DNA of 56,495 bases from an uncultured Pseudomonadota bacterium (GTDB taxonomy: Bacteria > Pseudomonadota > Gammaproteobacteria > Steroidobacterales > Steroidobacteraceae), in contig CAIYVA010000151.1 in assembly GCA_903929455.1 (NCBI GenBank), positions 1-56,495 on the forward strand, in the 5' to 3' direction. Made by a program: the position numbers and the translations under genes. The notes beneath the pieces were generated by a model. That model was not told where the DNA came from. It worked only from the letters and a program-made list of their open reading frames with translations, and did not search any database. Position 1 is the first letter of the stretch. Each line of letters opens with the position of its first letter. This document shows, one piece after another, positions 15,728 to 24,950 of the stretch.

Positions 15728-16672
15728 ATGAACCTGCAACAACTGAGAACCTTCATCCGCATTGCGGAGCTAGGCTCGCTGAGCAAAGCCTCGGACCGCA
15801 TGCGGGTGGCGCAGCCGGCGTTGAGCCGTCAGATGAAGTTGCTGCAGGAGGAGGTGGGTGTGGTGCTGTTTGACCGCCATCGGGGTGGTATGCGCCTGAC
15901 CTTGGCCGGTGAGGAACTGTTACGCCGGGTGCCAGGGCTGATCCGCCAACTCGATCAGGTGTACGAAGACGTGCGTACCCATGCGGGGGCTACACGGGGT
16001 CAGGTGGTCTTTGGTGTGGTGCCGACGGTGAGCTATGTACTGGCGCGCCACCTAGCGTGCCGAGTGGCCGCTGACTTTCCAGATGTTCAGCTGCGAATTG
16101 TCGAGAGCTACTCAGGCCATCTGGTGGAGTGGCTGCAGCGGGGTGAGATCGACGCGGCCATCGTCTATGGCCCCGGCGAGAAGTTTCACATGCGAGCCGA
16201 AGAGCTACTGCTTGAGGATTTGGTGGTGGTTGGGCCACCTGATGCCGGTCTCGATCCGGCCACCCCCGTGTCGATGGCCGCGTTTGCGAACTTGACCTTG
16301 GTGCTGCCGAGTCGTCCACACGGTCTGCGGGTGGTCGTCGAATTAGCTGCTCATCGTGCTAAGACCAAGCTAGAGGTGCGTTTTGAAGCCGACTCCTTTC
16401 GTGTGCTAGTTGATTTGGTTGAGCAGGGTCTTGGTTATAGTGCGTTGCCACTGTCTGCGGTATCGCGAGAGGTAGCCCAGAAACGCCTGACGTACGCGCC
16501 GCTTATTGAGCCAAAGGTCACGCGTAATTTAATCCTAGGTATTCCCGATTCAACATTGTCGCGTGCGACGCAGACAGTGATCGCATTGACTCGCGAGGAG
16601 ATAGCGAAGTTAGTCAAGTCAGGGGCGTGGGATGCCCGTCTGCGCTATTCCTCCGATCGGACTGTTCGTTGA
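15728..16672 (+). CDS. LysR-family transcriptional regulator
   Basis: A 314-residue LysR regulator. The HTH occupies about residues 1-60 (M-N-L-Q-Q-L-R-T-F-I-R-I-A-E-L-G-S-L-S-K-A-S start; A-Q-P-A-L-S-R-Q recognition helix). The effector domain follows, including R-I-V-E-S-Y-S-G-H-L, a segment typical of the CbbR/nitrogen-assimilation-control-type subgroup. The ATG at 15728 gives the canonical LysR N terminus; an in-frame extension to 15677 would run through the operator and is rejected. It is divergent from the dehydrogenase operon and is its probable activator, responding to a pathway acid or CoA ester. Confidence 0.88.
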   Translation: MNLQQLRTFIRIAELGSLSKASDRMRVAQPALSRQMKLLQEEVGVVLFDRHRGGMRLTLAGEELLRRVPGLIRQLDQVYEDVRTHAGATRGQVVFGVVPTVSYVLARHLACRVAADFPDVQLRIVESYSGHLVEWLQRGEIDAAIVYGPGEKFHMRAEELLLEDLVVVGPPDAGLDPATPVSMAAFANLTLVLPSRPHGLRVVVELAAHRAKTKLEVRFEADSFRVLVDLVEQGLGYSALPLSAVSREVAQKRLTYAPLIEPKVTRNLILGIPDSTLSRATQTVIALTREEIAKLVKSGAWDARLRYSSDRTVR

Positions 16673-16680
16673 AGCCGAGC

Positions 16681-18090
16681 TTACCCGTCAGGATCAAGGC
16701 CCGCATCGGCCACGGCCACTAGTTGGATCTCACGATTGAGATCAAAGTGCCGATACGCGATCAGATAGATTAAAGTCGACACCGGCAATCCCACCAGCAT
16801 GGCGAAATCCGCGCCGCCCAGTGCCACTGCCGCCGGTCCTCGATAGACGCCGGTACTAAAGAACGGCACCATCACGAGGAATCCGCCGAAGTAAGCTGTG
16901 AGCCCGCGCCAGTTCCAGCGACCGTACATGCCGCGCGGATTAAATATCTCTCGTACGGAGTAATGACCGCGTCGCAAGTAGTAGAAGTCGACTAAATTAA
17001 TGGCGGTCCAAGGTGTGAATAGATAGCCAAGAATGACCAAGAACTCACCGAACTCAGTGGCAAAGTCTTTGGAAGCGCCAAGCGCCAGCACCCATGATAC
17101 GGCGAGTAGAATAATTAACGTGACTAAGCGATGCCAGAGCGCAGGACGTAGCGGACGAAGGGAGTCTGCGACGCTCAATAGTGTCAGCGATGCGCTATAG
17201 AACATTAGTGTTGAGGTGGTGATGAGGCCCAGTACTGATGCGATCAAAAAGGGGCCACCGGATCCAGGCAGAATCAAGTCTGCGGCAGCTTTAAGCGCTG
17301 CGGTTAATTCCATTTTCGGAAATAGCGCAATCGCTACGGAGCCGATCAGTGTGGGCCACGTCGTGCCGATAAACGAACCGACATAAGTCCACCAGAAAGA
17401 AGCGCGCACGCCGACGTTTTTTGGTAGATAGCGCGAATAATCAGAGACAAAGATGGACCAAGACAATTGGTAACCGGCGGTGGTCAGCAGTTGGCTCAGG
17501 AAAGGCACCAAGCGAAAGTCAGCGACGTTAAATTGTTCTGCGGGAAAGTGCGCCCCGAATGCAGCGACGGTCATGACCACAAACGTGGCGAGTAGCAGAT
17601 ACGCTAAGACGCGTTGCGCAGTGTGGATAACGTCATAGCCAATCACTGCAAGTGCCGCCGCCAATAAGCCGACTGCGATCATTGTGTGTGGGCGGTTAAA
17701 GCCACCGAGCGTATAAAGCGTATCGGCGGTCAGTACCTGATTGAACGCGCAGTAGCCGATGAAGGTGATCAGTGCTACCCCCCAGACTAAGAGGGCACCC
17801 ACATAGCCGAACTGCGGCCGTGATTGGATCATCTGCGGCAGACCGAGTTGCGGGCCTTGCGTCGAGTGGAAGGCCATGAAAAAGGTGCCGAACGCGCAGC
17901 CGATAATCACTGCGATGGCAGTCCAAAACAAGTTACCGCCCGCTAGGATGCCGACTGCACCACTAGCGATGGTCGCTAAATGAGCGCCGCCTGTGAACCA
18001 TACCGGCCATAGATGCCAAAGCTTACCGTGCCGCTCACGGATCGGCACATAGTCGATCGATCGTTGCTCGATGAGCGGGTTATTAGCCAC
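16681..18090 (-). CDS. NCS1-type permease (purine-cytosine permease family)
   Basis: A 469-residue inner-membrane transporter with about twelve hydrophobic segments. The N terminus (I-D-Y-V-P-I-R-E-R-H-G-K-L-W-H-L-W) and the S-D-Y-S-R-Y-L-P motif are typical of the cytosine permease (CodB-like) branch of the NCS1 family, which moves nucleobases, hydantoins or related small nitrogenous compounds with a cation. It is the last gene of the minus-strand run from 26981 and probably imports that pathway's substrate. An NCS1 carrier in a carnitine-like locus is unusual, since betaine compounds normally enter by BCCT or ABC systems. The real substrate may therefore be a related cyclic or amino compound. 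Confidence 0.85.
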   Translation of the reverse strand: MANNPLIEQRSIDYVPIRERHGKLWHLWPVWFTGGAHLATIASGAVGILAGGNLFWTAIAVIIGCAFGTFFMAFHSTQGPQLGLPQMIQSRPQFGYVGALLVWGVALITFIGYCAFNQVLTADTLYTLGGFNRPHTMIAVGLLAAALAVIGYDVIHTAQRVLAYLLLATFVVMTVAAFGAHFPAEQFNVADFRLVPFLSQLLTTAGYQLSWSIFVSDYSRYLPKNVGVRASFWWTYVGSFIGTTWPTLIGSVAIALFPKMELTAALKAAADLILPGSGGPFLIASVLGLITTSTLMFYSASLTLLSVADSLRPLRPALWHRLVTLIILLAVSWVLALGASKDFATEFGEFLVILGYLFTPWTAINLVDFYYLRRGHYSVREIFNPRGMYGRWNWRGLTAYFGGFLVMVPFFSTGVYRGPAAVALGGADFAMLVGLPVSTLIYLIAYRHFDLNREIQLVAVADAGLDPDG

Positions 18091-18119
18091 TAAGCCTCCT
18101 GTAAAGAACGCATCACGGT

Positions 18120-19007
18120 TTAGCTGCGTGGCTTAAGACCCATTTTGATGCGCGCGTCCTTAGCTGACATCACGCGACCGCCTAATTGGTCGATGATATG
18201 CGCGGCCTTCTCCACCAACTGGCCGTTGGAAGCGAGCACGCCTTTCTTAAGATATAAGTTGTCTTCGAGTCCGACCCGGACGTTGCCGCCTAAGATCATG
18301 GCTTGTGCCGCCATGGGCATTTGCATGGTGCCTGGGCCGAAGGAGAACCAATTGGCATCGGCGGGGAGTGCATTGGTCATCGCCATCATTGAGTTGGTGT
18401 CAGCGCCGGCGCTCCACGCCAGACCTAAGCAGACCTGGAAAAGTGGCGGCGCGTCGATCAAGCCCTGATCGATCAGGTGGCGCGCGAGTCGAATCTGACC
18501 GAGATCGAACACTTCAAGTTCTGGCTTCACGCCGAGCTCTTGCACTCGTTTCGCCATCGCGGCGAGACAGGCGCTGGTATTGATGTAGACCTCATGGCCC
18601 ATACCGAAGTTGAGCGTGCCGCAGTCAAGACTGCACACATCGGGCAGCAACTCCTCGACGTGCGCGAGGCGTTCCATCGCGCCCACAATATCTGTCCCCG
18701 GGCCGCCGATGGCTGGGTTTTCAGCGCTCGGCACGAAGTCACCTCCCATACCGGCGGTTAAGTTAATGATGACGTCGGTTCCTTTGGCGCGCACCAATTC
18801 AACGACTTGGCGAAATAGTTTGGGATCACGACTGGCTTTACCGTTTTCAAGGTTTCTGACGTGAATGTGCACCATGGCAGCGCCGGCATCGGCGGCATCG
18901 AAGCAGGCTTGGGCAATTTGCTTTGGCGTCACGGGCAGGTCAGGGTGCTTGCCGATCGAGTCGCCAGAGCCTGTCACCGCACAAGTAATCATCACATCTC
19001 TGTTCAT
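18120..19007 (-). CDS. BKACE family beta-keto acid cleavage enzyme (DUF849), dehydrocarnitine cleavage-like
   Basis: A 295-residue BKACE enzyme, a zinc-dependent TIM barrel that condenses a beta-keto acid with acetyl-CoA and releases acetoacetate plus a new CoA ester. Zinc ligands are visible as H47 and H49 in M-V-H-I-H-V-R and E248 in R-V-G-L-E-D-N, with R244 and D249 as the expected catalytic partners. With the carnitine-dehydrogenase-like gene at 21986, the natural reading is cleavage of 3-dehydrocarnitine to betainyl-CoA and acetoacetate, as in Pseudomonas carnitine catabolism. Other cationic or amino beta-keto acids are possible because BKACE specificity varies widely. Confidence 0.85.
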   Translation of the reverse strand: MNRDVMITCAVTGSGDSIGKHPDLPVTPKQIAQACFDAADAGAAMVHIHVRNLENGKASRDPKLFRQVVELVRAKGTDVIINLTAGMGGDFVPSAENPAIGGPGTDIVGAMERLAHVEELLPDVCSLDCGTLNFGMGHEVYINTSACLAAMAKRVQELGVKPELEVFDLGQIRLARHLIDQGLIDAPPLFQVCLGLAWSAGADTNSMMAMTNALPADANWFSFGPGTMQMPMAAQAMILGGNVRVGLEDNLYLKKGVLASNGQLVEKAAHIIDQLGGRVMSAKDARIKMGLKPRS

Positions 19008-19026
19008 GATCCGGTCTCCACACTAG

Positions 19027-21144
19027 TCATTGGGGTTCTGAAAATCGAAGTAGCGCGTCTACCGCAATGATACCGTACCCTTTAGGCAGCACGATCAGCG
19101 GATTGACATCAAGTTCTTGAATGGTGCCCCAGTGGGCACAGGCAAAGGCGGCGATGGCCAAAATGGCATCTATGGCAGCGGCGCGATCCCCTTCTGGTCG
19201 GCCACGAAAGCCTTTTATTAGGGTGGCCACTTTGAGTCGGCTCAGTGCTTGATCAACCGCGGCGCGGTCTGTGGGTAGCAGCAGACTCACACTGTCGCCT
19301 ACCAGCTCAACGAGGATTCCCCCGGAGCCGATCACTAGCGTTGGACCAAATTGCGGATCACGATGGATACCGACGATGAGCTCTGCCACGGTAGGGGTGG
19401 CCATCGACTCCACAATGAATTGAGTTGCCTGAAGACCGCGTGCGGCTGCGGCCTTCATGATGGCGTCAGCCGCCGCCTCCACATCAGAAGCGCTCGTTAG
19501 ACCGATATGAACAGCGGCCAGTTCAGACTTGTGTATGAAAGCGCTCCCGCAGGCTTTGAGCGCCACCGGAAATCCGATCTCGCATGCGGCGATACCGACG
19601 CCTGGGCGGGCAACCAACTGGCCGCTCGGGACCGTAAGGCCGGCAGCGCTTAAGCGCTGCTTGCTCTCCCACTCATCCAAGAAAGTTCCGGCAGACCCTA
19701 CTGGCGCGTCGTCTGCAAACTTTGGCAGTGGGGTGGCGAGCTGCGCCTGACGGTGTGTGTGATAGCGTCCCGCGGCGGCGATCGAAAACAGTGCGTCGTC
19801 GAGTCCTTGTAAGGGTACGACACCTGCCTCAATGAGTCGGGTGCGTAGCGCCTCTGGGATCAACTCCGACACCGTGCAAGCCAAAAAAGCGGGCATGCCG
19901 GTGGCTGCATGAGCGGCGATGAAAGCCTCGAGACAGTCGATCCACTCGGCGACTTCCGGGGCATCGATGGTCGGATGGTCATACACCAGCAGTGCCGCAT
20001 GATGCGTACCGGACAAAGAGGTAGTGAAGCAACGCTCCATCCCGGCCTTGTCGCCCCAGATCGAGGTGTTGTAGTCAAATGGATTCGACACCGTCACGTA
20101 ACCTGGGAACATGGCCACAAGTGATTGTGTTTGTGTCGCTGAGAAAGGCGGGGTGGTGAGACCGTAGGTGTCACACAGATCGGCGAGAATACCCGCTTCG
20201 CCACCGGAGCAAGACAGGGTCACGATGTCCGTGCCTTTGATCAGTGGTGCCACATCGAATAGTTTTAGCGTCTCCAGCAGACAGTTAAGCGAGTCAACAC
20301 GGATAATGCCGAGACGTTCGAAGAGCGCGTCGTATAGCGTATCTGAGCCGACCAGTGAACTGGTGTGTGAACTGGCACGCTCAGCACCCGCTAGCGTGCG
20401 TCCAATCTTCATAACCACAATGGGAATGCCGCGCTCGAGTGCGCGCTGCGCCATGCGCGCGAATGCGGCGAGATCATCAAGGCCCTCAAGCAGCATACCG
20501 ATCGCGCGCACTCGAGAATCTTCGAGCAATGCCTCTAGGTAGTCCGCGGGACCCAGCACCGCCTGATTGCCCGCGCAGATAACGTGTGTGAACTGCACCG
20601 AGCGCTCGTTCATTGTGAGATTCATGGCGACGTTGCCGCTCTGTGAGATCAGCGCTACGCCACGATCCACCGGACGGCCGCCAAACACATAAGGCCACAG
20701 CGCGAGTTGGTCGACATAGTTAATAAACCCGAAGCAGTTGGGGCCCACCAAGGGCATCGCATCTGCTGCCTCGATGAGCTGCTGCTGTAGTTCGATCCCC
20801 TCGCCGCCCACTTCTGCGAATCCTGCGGCGTAGCACACGCAACCACCAGCACCCAGAGCCGCTAAGCTTCGCACCACCTCGATGGTTGCACTGCGATTGA
20901 CGCCAACATACGCGGCATCGGGGACAACCGGGAGTGCCTCAATGCTGGGATAGCAAGGTACCCCACCCACCGTTTTCTTGGATGGATGCACCATGTACAA
21001 CTCACCCTTAAAGCCCGCCTCACGGCAACGGGTGAGCGCCATCTCGGCGATTTTTCCGCCAATAAAGACGATGCTGCGTGGCGCGAGCAGTCGATGGAGT
21101 CGCGAATGCGAGGGCGCCGATGTTTGCAGTGGAATCTTGCTCAT
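19027..21144 (-). CDS. NDP-forming acyl-CoA synthetase (acetate-CoA ligase family)
   Basis: A 705-residue single-chain acyl-CoA synthetase of the ADP-forming type. Domain order: CoA-binding Rossmann domain (about 15-110, starting L-L-A-P-R-S-I-V-F-I-G-G), succinyl-CoA-synthetase-like and ligase domains (about 150-450, with S-Q-S-G-N-V-A and S-C-S-G-G-E-A-G), and a C-terminal ATP-grasp (about 490-705, beginning E-W-E-S-K-Q-R-L-S-A-A-G). It makes an acyl-CoA from acid, CoA and ATP via a phosphohistidine. It sits between the CaiD-like hydratase and BKACE genes, with a 16-base gap to the former. It would provide the activation step of the pathway, for example gamma-butyrobetaine to its CoA ester. 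Confidence 0.87.
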   Translation of the reverse strand: MSKIPLQTSAPSHSRLHRLLAPRSIVFIGGKIAEMALTRCREAGFKGELYMVHPSKKTVGGVPCYPSIEALPVVPDAAYVGVNRSATIEVVRSLAALGAGGCVCYAAGFAEVGGEGIELQQQLIEAADAMPLVGPNCFGFINYVDQLALWPYVFGGRPVDRGVALISQSGNVAMNLTMNERSVQFTHVICAGNQAVLGPADYLEALLEDSRVRAIGMLLEGLDDLAAFARMAQRALERGIPIVVMKIGRTLAGAERASSHTSSLVGSDTLYDALFERLGIIRVDSLNCLLETLKLFDVAPLIKGTDIVTLSCSGGEAGILADLCDTYGLTTPPFSATQTQSLVAMFPGYVTVSNPFDYNTSIWGDKAGMERCFTTSLSGTHHAALLVYDHPTIDAPEVAEWIDCLEAFIAAHAATGMPAFLACTVSELIPEALRTRLIEAGVVPLQGLDDALFSIAAAGRYHTHRQAQLATPLPKFADDAPVGSAGTFLDEWESKQRLSAAGLTVPSGQLVARPGVGIAACEIGFPVALKACGSAFIHKSELAAVHIGLTSASDVEAAADAIMKAAAARGLQATQFIVESMATPTVAELIVGIHRDPQFGPTLVIGSGGILVELVGDSVSLLLPTDRAAVDQALSRLKVATLIKGFRGRPEGDRAAAIDAILAIAAFACAHWGTIQELDVNPLIVLPKGYGIIAVDALLRFSEPQ

Positions 21145-21160
21145 GCCTGTCTATTTAATT

Positions 21161-21961
21161 TTATTGGCTCTTGAAATCAGCGGTGCGCTTGTCCACGAAA
21201 GCTTGCACGCCTTCTTTGGCATCGCCCGAGGCGAGCATCCGTTCATAGGCCGCAAACTGACCCGCGCGCATCGTCGTATACGCGGCACGTGGCGAGAGCC
21301 CCTCGATGCCCGAAGTCACTTCTTTCATGGCCTCGACCGCGAGCGGTGCCGCTGCGGCGATTTGGTCAGCCCACTCGCGCGCCTTAGTCATTAGATCGGC
21401 CGCCGGCACCACCAAGTTAACCAGACCATAGTGAGCCGCTTCTTGTGCGCTCAACCAACGACCGAGATAGAGCATTTCCATCGCAATGTTGCGTGGAATG
21501 CGTCGAGGCAGGCGTTGCACAGCACCGGCGTCCGGTACTAGGCCGAGTGGCAATTCTGGCAGGCGAAATTGCACATGGTCAGCCGCGATCAGTAAATCGC
21601 AGGACAGTGCGATCTCGAACCCACCGCCGATCGTTTTGCCGTTAAGGGCAGCAATCACAGGCTTATTGAGACCCCAGAACTCGGTGAGTCCAGCGAATCC
21701 GCCCGTGCCGTAGTCGGTTTCCCACCAACGGTTGAGCGCCATCTCGCCGCTATTCACCGCTTTTAGATCCCAACCGGCACAAAACACTTTGTCGCCACCG
21801 CCGGTGATGATGCCGACGCGGAGCGTCGGATCATCGCGCAGTGCGCCGAAGGCCTCGCCTAGCTTGCGGCTAGTGGCGAGATCGATGGCATTCACCGGTG
21901 GTCGGTTAATGGTGACCTCAAGCACGCCGCCACGGCGTTCAACCCGTACTTCGTCCGTCAT
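21161..21961 (-). CDS. Enoyl-CoA hydratase, CaiD (crotonobetainyl-CoA hydratase)-like
   Basis: A 266-residue crotonase-family enzyme. Both catalytic glutamates are present: E116 in G-G-G-F-E-I-A and E136 in L-P-E-L-P-L-G. The stretch from F-C-A-G-W-D-L-K-A through G-T-G-G-F-A-G-L-T-E-F and L-N-K-P-V-I-A-A-L-N-G follows E. coli CaiD almost motif by motif, including the unusual G-W-D-L-K and G-G-F-A-G-L-T-E elements. CaiD hydrates crotonobetainyl-CoA to L-carnitinyl-CoA. The neighbouring carnitine-dehydrogenase-like gene starts 24 bases upstream on the same strand. I am fairly sure of the CaiD likeness, less so of the exact substrate. Confidence 0.85.
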   Translation of the reverse strand: MTDEVRVERRGGVLEVTINRPPVNAIDLATSRKLGEAFGALRDDPTLRVGIITGGGDKVFCAGWDLKAVNSGEMALNRWWETDYGTGGFAGLTEFWGLNKPVIAALNGKTIGGGFEIALSCDLLIAADHVQFRLPELPLGLVPDAGAVQRLPRRIPRNIAMEMLYLGRWLSAQEAAHYGLVNLVVPAADLMTKAREWADQIAAAAPLAVEAMKEVTSGIEGLSPRAAYTTMRAGQFAAYERMLASGDAKEGVQAFVDKRTADFKSQ

Positions 21962-21985
21962 CCTAATCTCCCGACTGGTATTTGT

Positions 21986-22939
21986 TTAAGTGAGTTCCGG
22001 CGGTGCCCGCAGCACTTTCAGAATACTGATGAGATACGCATCGCGATCGCGGATCATGTCGTTGATGCTGCGACCAGCCGACTCCGCTACGCAACCGTCG
22101 ATCACTTTGGCGCGCAGCTCTGCGGTAAGTTCCGGCGCCTCGAGGCGCGTCCACGGCCATTTGAGTGACGGCGCGAACTGGTCAAGCACGTGCGCCATGC
22201 CGCCATCACCACCAGCCAAATGATAGTTCATGCCAGGGCCGGTAATCGCCCAGCGAAGCCCCGGGCCATAGGTAATGGCGTCATCGATCTGCTGCACGGT
22301 GGCCTCCCCTGCGTTCACCATGTGTAGCATCTCGCGCCACATGGCTTCCTGAAGACGTGTGGCGATAAATCCAGGCACTTCGCGATCAAGCTTGACGGGA
22401 CGCTTACCAAAAGCCGTGTAGAAGGCAACCGCCCAGTCGACCGCGTCAGCATTTGTCTTGTCGCCGCCAACCACCTCCACCAATGGCACCAGATAAGGTG
22501 GATTGAAGGGGTGGCCTACCACGGTGCGATCGGGATGTTGGCATTTGACCTGCATGTCGGTCATCTTAAGCCCCGAGGTGCTTGAGAGCAGAACGATGTC
22601 TTTAGGTGCCGCCGCGTCGATGCGAGCGAGCGTGTCTATTTTAGATTGCAGTGCCTCAGGACTGTTCTCTTGCACCACATCGACGTCGGCGACCGCTGCC
22701 TCGAGTGTGTCCACAAAGCGGATGCGATCAACCGATGCACCGGGTCGCAAGCCCAGTCTGACGAGTGTTGGCCATGCGTTGTCGCACATCTTTTGGAAAC
22801 GCTTACGGCAGTCTGGGTGCGGGTCATAAGCAATGACGTCGAGTCCTTGTGCAAGAAAATGCAAGGCCCAGCCACCGCCGATCACGCCCGTTCCGATGAT
22901 GCCCACGCGCGTAACGCGATCTGGTGCTTTGCGACTCAT
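21986..22939 (-). CDS. lcdH: L-carnitine dehydrogenase-like 3-hydroxyacyl dehydrogenase
   Basis: A 317-residue NAD-dependent dehydrogenase of the 3-hydroxyacyl-CoA dehydrogenase fold. The NAD-binding G-T-G-V-I-G-G-G is at 16-23 with an acidic D39 at the end of strand 2 (NAD rather than NADP). The catalytic dyad is H143 in V-G-H-P-F-N-P-P and E155. The C-terminal half (W-R-E-M-L-H-M-V-N-A-G-E-A-T, then I-D-D-A-I-T-Y-G-P-G-L-R-W, then H-L-A-G-G-D-G-G-M-A-H) carries the motifs I know from L-carnitine 3-dehydrogenase rather than from fatty-acid enzymes. The product, 3-dehydrocarnitine, is what the BKACE gene product would cleave. It is the short form without the fused thioesterase. Confidence 0.8.
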   Translation of the reverse strand: MSRKAPDRVTRVGIIGTGVIGGGWALHFLAQGLDVIAYDPHPDCRKRFQKMCDNAWPTLVRLGLRPGASVDRIRFVDTLEAAVADVDVVQENSPEALQSKIDTLARIDAAAPKDIVLLSSTSGLKMTDMQVKCQHPDRTVVGHPFNPPYLVPLVEVVGGDKTNADAVDWAVAFYTAFGKRPVKLDREVPGFIATRLQEAMWREMLHMVNAGEATVQQIDDAITYGPGLRWAITGPGMNYHLAGGDGGMAHVLDQFAPSLKWPWTRLEAPELTAELRAKVIDGCVAESAGRSINDMIRDRDAYLISILKVLRAPPELT

Positions 22940-22964
22940 GACAGATTATTCCTCAACAGGGTGT

Positions 22965-24125
22965 TCATTTTTCATAAGGCCGTAAGATCGCACGCGAAAT
23001 AATGTGACGCTGGATCTCGCTCGTGCCATCCCAAATGCGCTCGATACGCGCATCGCGCCAGAAGCGTTCAATCGGCAGGGTGTTCATTAATCCCATACCG
23101 CCAAAGATCTGCACTGCGTTGTCAGTCACGCGCGAGAGCATCTCAGCCCCGAACAGTTTAGCCATGGCCGCATCTTGATCCGTCATGAGGCCTTGATCGA
23201 ACTTCCAGGCGGCTTTCAGTGTGAGCATCTCTGCTGCGGCGATATCGACGGCCATGTCGGCCAGTTTGAAGCCGGTGCCTTGGAAGCGACCGATGGTCTG
23301 CCCAAACTGCTTGCGGGTGCCAGCCCATTCAGAGGCCATCTCAAAGACGCGATTTGCTCGGCCAACCGCGAGGGCGCCGATGGACAGTCGGGCGGGTGAT
23401 AACCACTTGCTAGCCAGTTGAAAGCCCTCGCCAGGTGCACCTAACATCTGCCGCGCCGGCACTCGGCAGTCATCAAAAAATAGTTCCGCGTGATCATAGC
23501 CGCGATGTGCGGTGCAGACGGGGCCGCGACGCGCTGTAAAGCCCTTCGTGCCTTTATCCACCAAGAAGGCGCTGATCTCCGCGCGCTTGCCGCGCGCCGA
23601 CTCGGTTTCGCCGGTCACTGCAAACAGCAGCACGTAGTCAGCACGCATGCCAAAGCTAATGAAGTGTTTGGACCCGTTGATGACATAGTCATCACCTTTT
23701 CGGACGGCGCGTGTGGTCATCGCAGACAGATCGGAGCCAGCACCTGGCTCAGTGAAGGCGATGCAGTCGAGACGTTCGCCGCGCACGGTTGGCTCAAGAT
23801 ACGTTTTAATCTGTTCGGGTGAGCCCGCTTCCAAAATGTTGCTTGGCCTATGCACGATGTAATGCAGTGCGTAGGACACCCATCCGAACTCACGCTCGAC
23901 CAATGCAAACGTCAGTGCATCAAGGCCACCACCGCCGTGTTTCTGGGAGATGTTCGCAGCAAATAAGCCCGCTTCAATAGAGCGCTGGCGGATTTGAGCG
24001 AATAGATCATCGGGCACGTAGTCCTGTGCTTCCACCACGTCTTCATGGGGCAGTAGTTCCCTGCGAACGAAGTTGTGGGCGACGTCGATAATCAGTTGCT
24101 GTTCTTCGCTGACCGAAAAATCCAT
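22965..24125 (-). CDS. Acyl-CoA dehydrogenase with Asp at the catalytic-base position
   Basis: A 386-residue acyl-CoA dehydrogenase with all three domains: N-terminal helices, the A-F-T-E-P-G-A-G-S-D-L-S FAD/substrate motif, and the C-terminal helices with R-K-Q-F-G-Q-T-I and Q-I-F-G-G-M-G-L. The usual base in the E-G-T/S motif is Asp here (D366 in I-W-D-G-T-S-E-I-Q-R-H). It has no Glu at the alternative isovaleryl-type site (P-A-R instead). In the operon it would form the enoyl-CoA that the CaiD-like hydratase hydrates, for example gamma-butyrobetainyl-CoA to crotonobetainyl-CoA. The substrate is inferred from neighbours. Confidence 0.87.
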   Translation of the reverse strand: MDFSVSEEQQLIIDVAHNFVRRELLPHEDVVEAQDYVPDDLFAQIRQRSIEAGLFAANISQKHGGGGLDALTFALVEREFGWVSYALHYIVHRPSNILEAGSPEQIKTYLEPTVRGERLDCIAFTEPGAGSDLSAMTTRAVRKGDDYVINGSKHFISFGMRADYVLLFAVTGETESARGKRAEISAFLVDKGTKGFTARRGPVCTAHRGYDHAELFFDDCRVPARQMLGAPGEGFQLASKWLSPARLSIGALAVGRANRVFEMASEWAGTRKQFGQTIGRFQGTGFKLADMAVDIAAAEMLTLKAAWKFDQGLMTDQDAAMAKLFGAEMLSRVTDNAVQIFGGMGLMNTLPIERFWRDARIERIWDGTSEIQRHIISRAILRPYEK

Positions 24126-24156
24126 GGGGTCCTCAGTGGTTCCGGATCAGGCCGGT

Positions 24157-24948
24157 TTAGGTGTAAGTACGAGTTAAAAAGGGTAGCAGCGCACGAAGCA
24201 CTGCATCGGGGTCCTCCGCGAGTGCCATGTGGCGAAGTCCCGGTAGGATAACGCAGTCAGCGCCTGGCACCTTGGCCGCAGCCTTTTGCGCCATCTCAGG
24301 CGAGTTGCCAAAATCCTCACCGCCGGTCATCACGAGCGTCGGGCAACGGATGGCGCCTATGGCGCTGACAAGTTCCGCATCCGCCTCGGCTAGCACGTGG
24401 TAGGCCGCGGCGAATGAGGCGGGATCATTGGCGGTGACCCAAGTGCGCACTTGCTCAAGGGTCTCGGGGCTTCGTGCGGCAAAGTCTGCTGTAAACCAAC
24501 GTTGTAGGGCAGGTCCGATGGTAGCCGCTGGACCTGCTGTGCGGGCAAGTTGAACGCGCGTGCGGATGGCTGCCCGCTCCTCGTCGCTGCGGTTGTAAGC
24601 CGAGTGCAGCACTCCGAGTGCCGCAGTCCGCGTCGGATGCGCGAGCGCGAAGGCTTCGGCAATCAGCCCACCAAGGGAAAAACCGATGACGCCCACGCGT
24701 GTTAAGCCGAGGTGATCGATGAGATGAGCTAACTGCGCGACCAAATCGGCCATGGTGAGATCGGCTGCTTTGCGGTAGCTATCACCATGACCGATTAAAT
24801 CGTAGCTAATGACACGGTAATCACGCGCTAGTGCAGGAGTGACCCACTGCCACATCGCGTGATGAAGACCCAGGCCATGCACCAGAACAACGGGCAACCC
24901 ATGACCGGTGACCTCATATCGCGTGCCCTGTGGATCGATGAGTCCCAT
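24157..24948 (-). CDS. Alpha/beta hydrolase
   Basis: A 263-residue alpha/beta hydrolase with a complete catalytic triad: S91 in the nucleophile elbow G-F-S-L-G-G, D212 in G-G-E-D-F, and H240 in G-L-R-H-M. The oxyanion motif is V-H-G-L-G. Overall form resembles 3-oxoadipate enol-lactonase and RutD-type hydrolases. It is two bases downstream of the monooxygenase gene stop and 31 bases before the dehydrogenase. Possible jobs are hydrolysis of a monooxygenase product (ester or carbamate) or of a CoA thioester such as carnitinyl-CoA or betainyl-CoA, for which no other thioesterase is present. Confidence 0.85.
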   Translation of the reverse strand: MGLIDPQGTRYEVTGHGLPVVLVHGLGLHHAMWQWVTPALARDYRVISYDLIGHGDSYRKAADLTMADLVAQLAHLIDHLGLTRVGVIGFSLGGLIAEAFALAHPTRTAALGVLHSAYNRSDEERAAIRTRVQLARTAGPAATIGPALQRWFTADFAARSPETLEQVRTWVTANDPASFAAAYHVLAEADAELVSAIGAIRCPTLVMTGGEDFGNSPEMAQKAAAKVPGADCVILPGLRHMALAEDPDAVLRALLPFLTRTYT

Positions 24949-24950
24949 AC

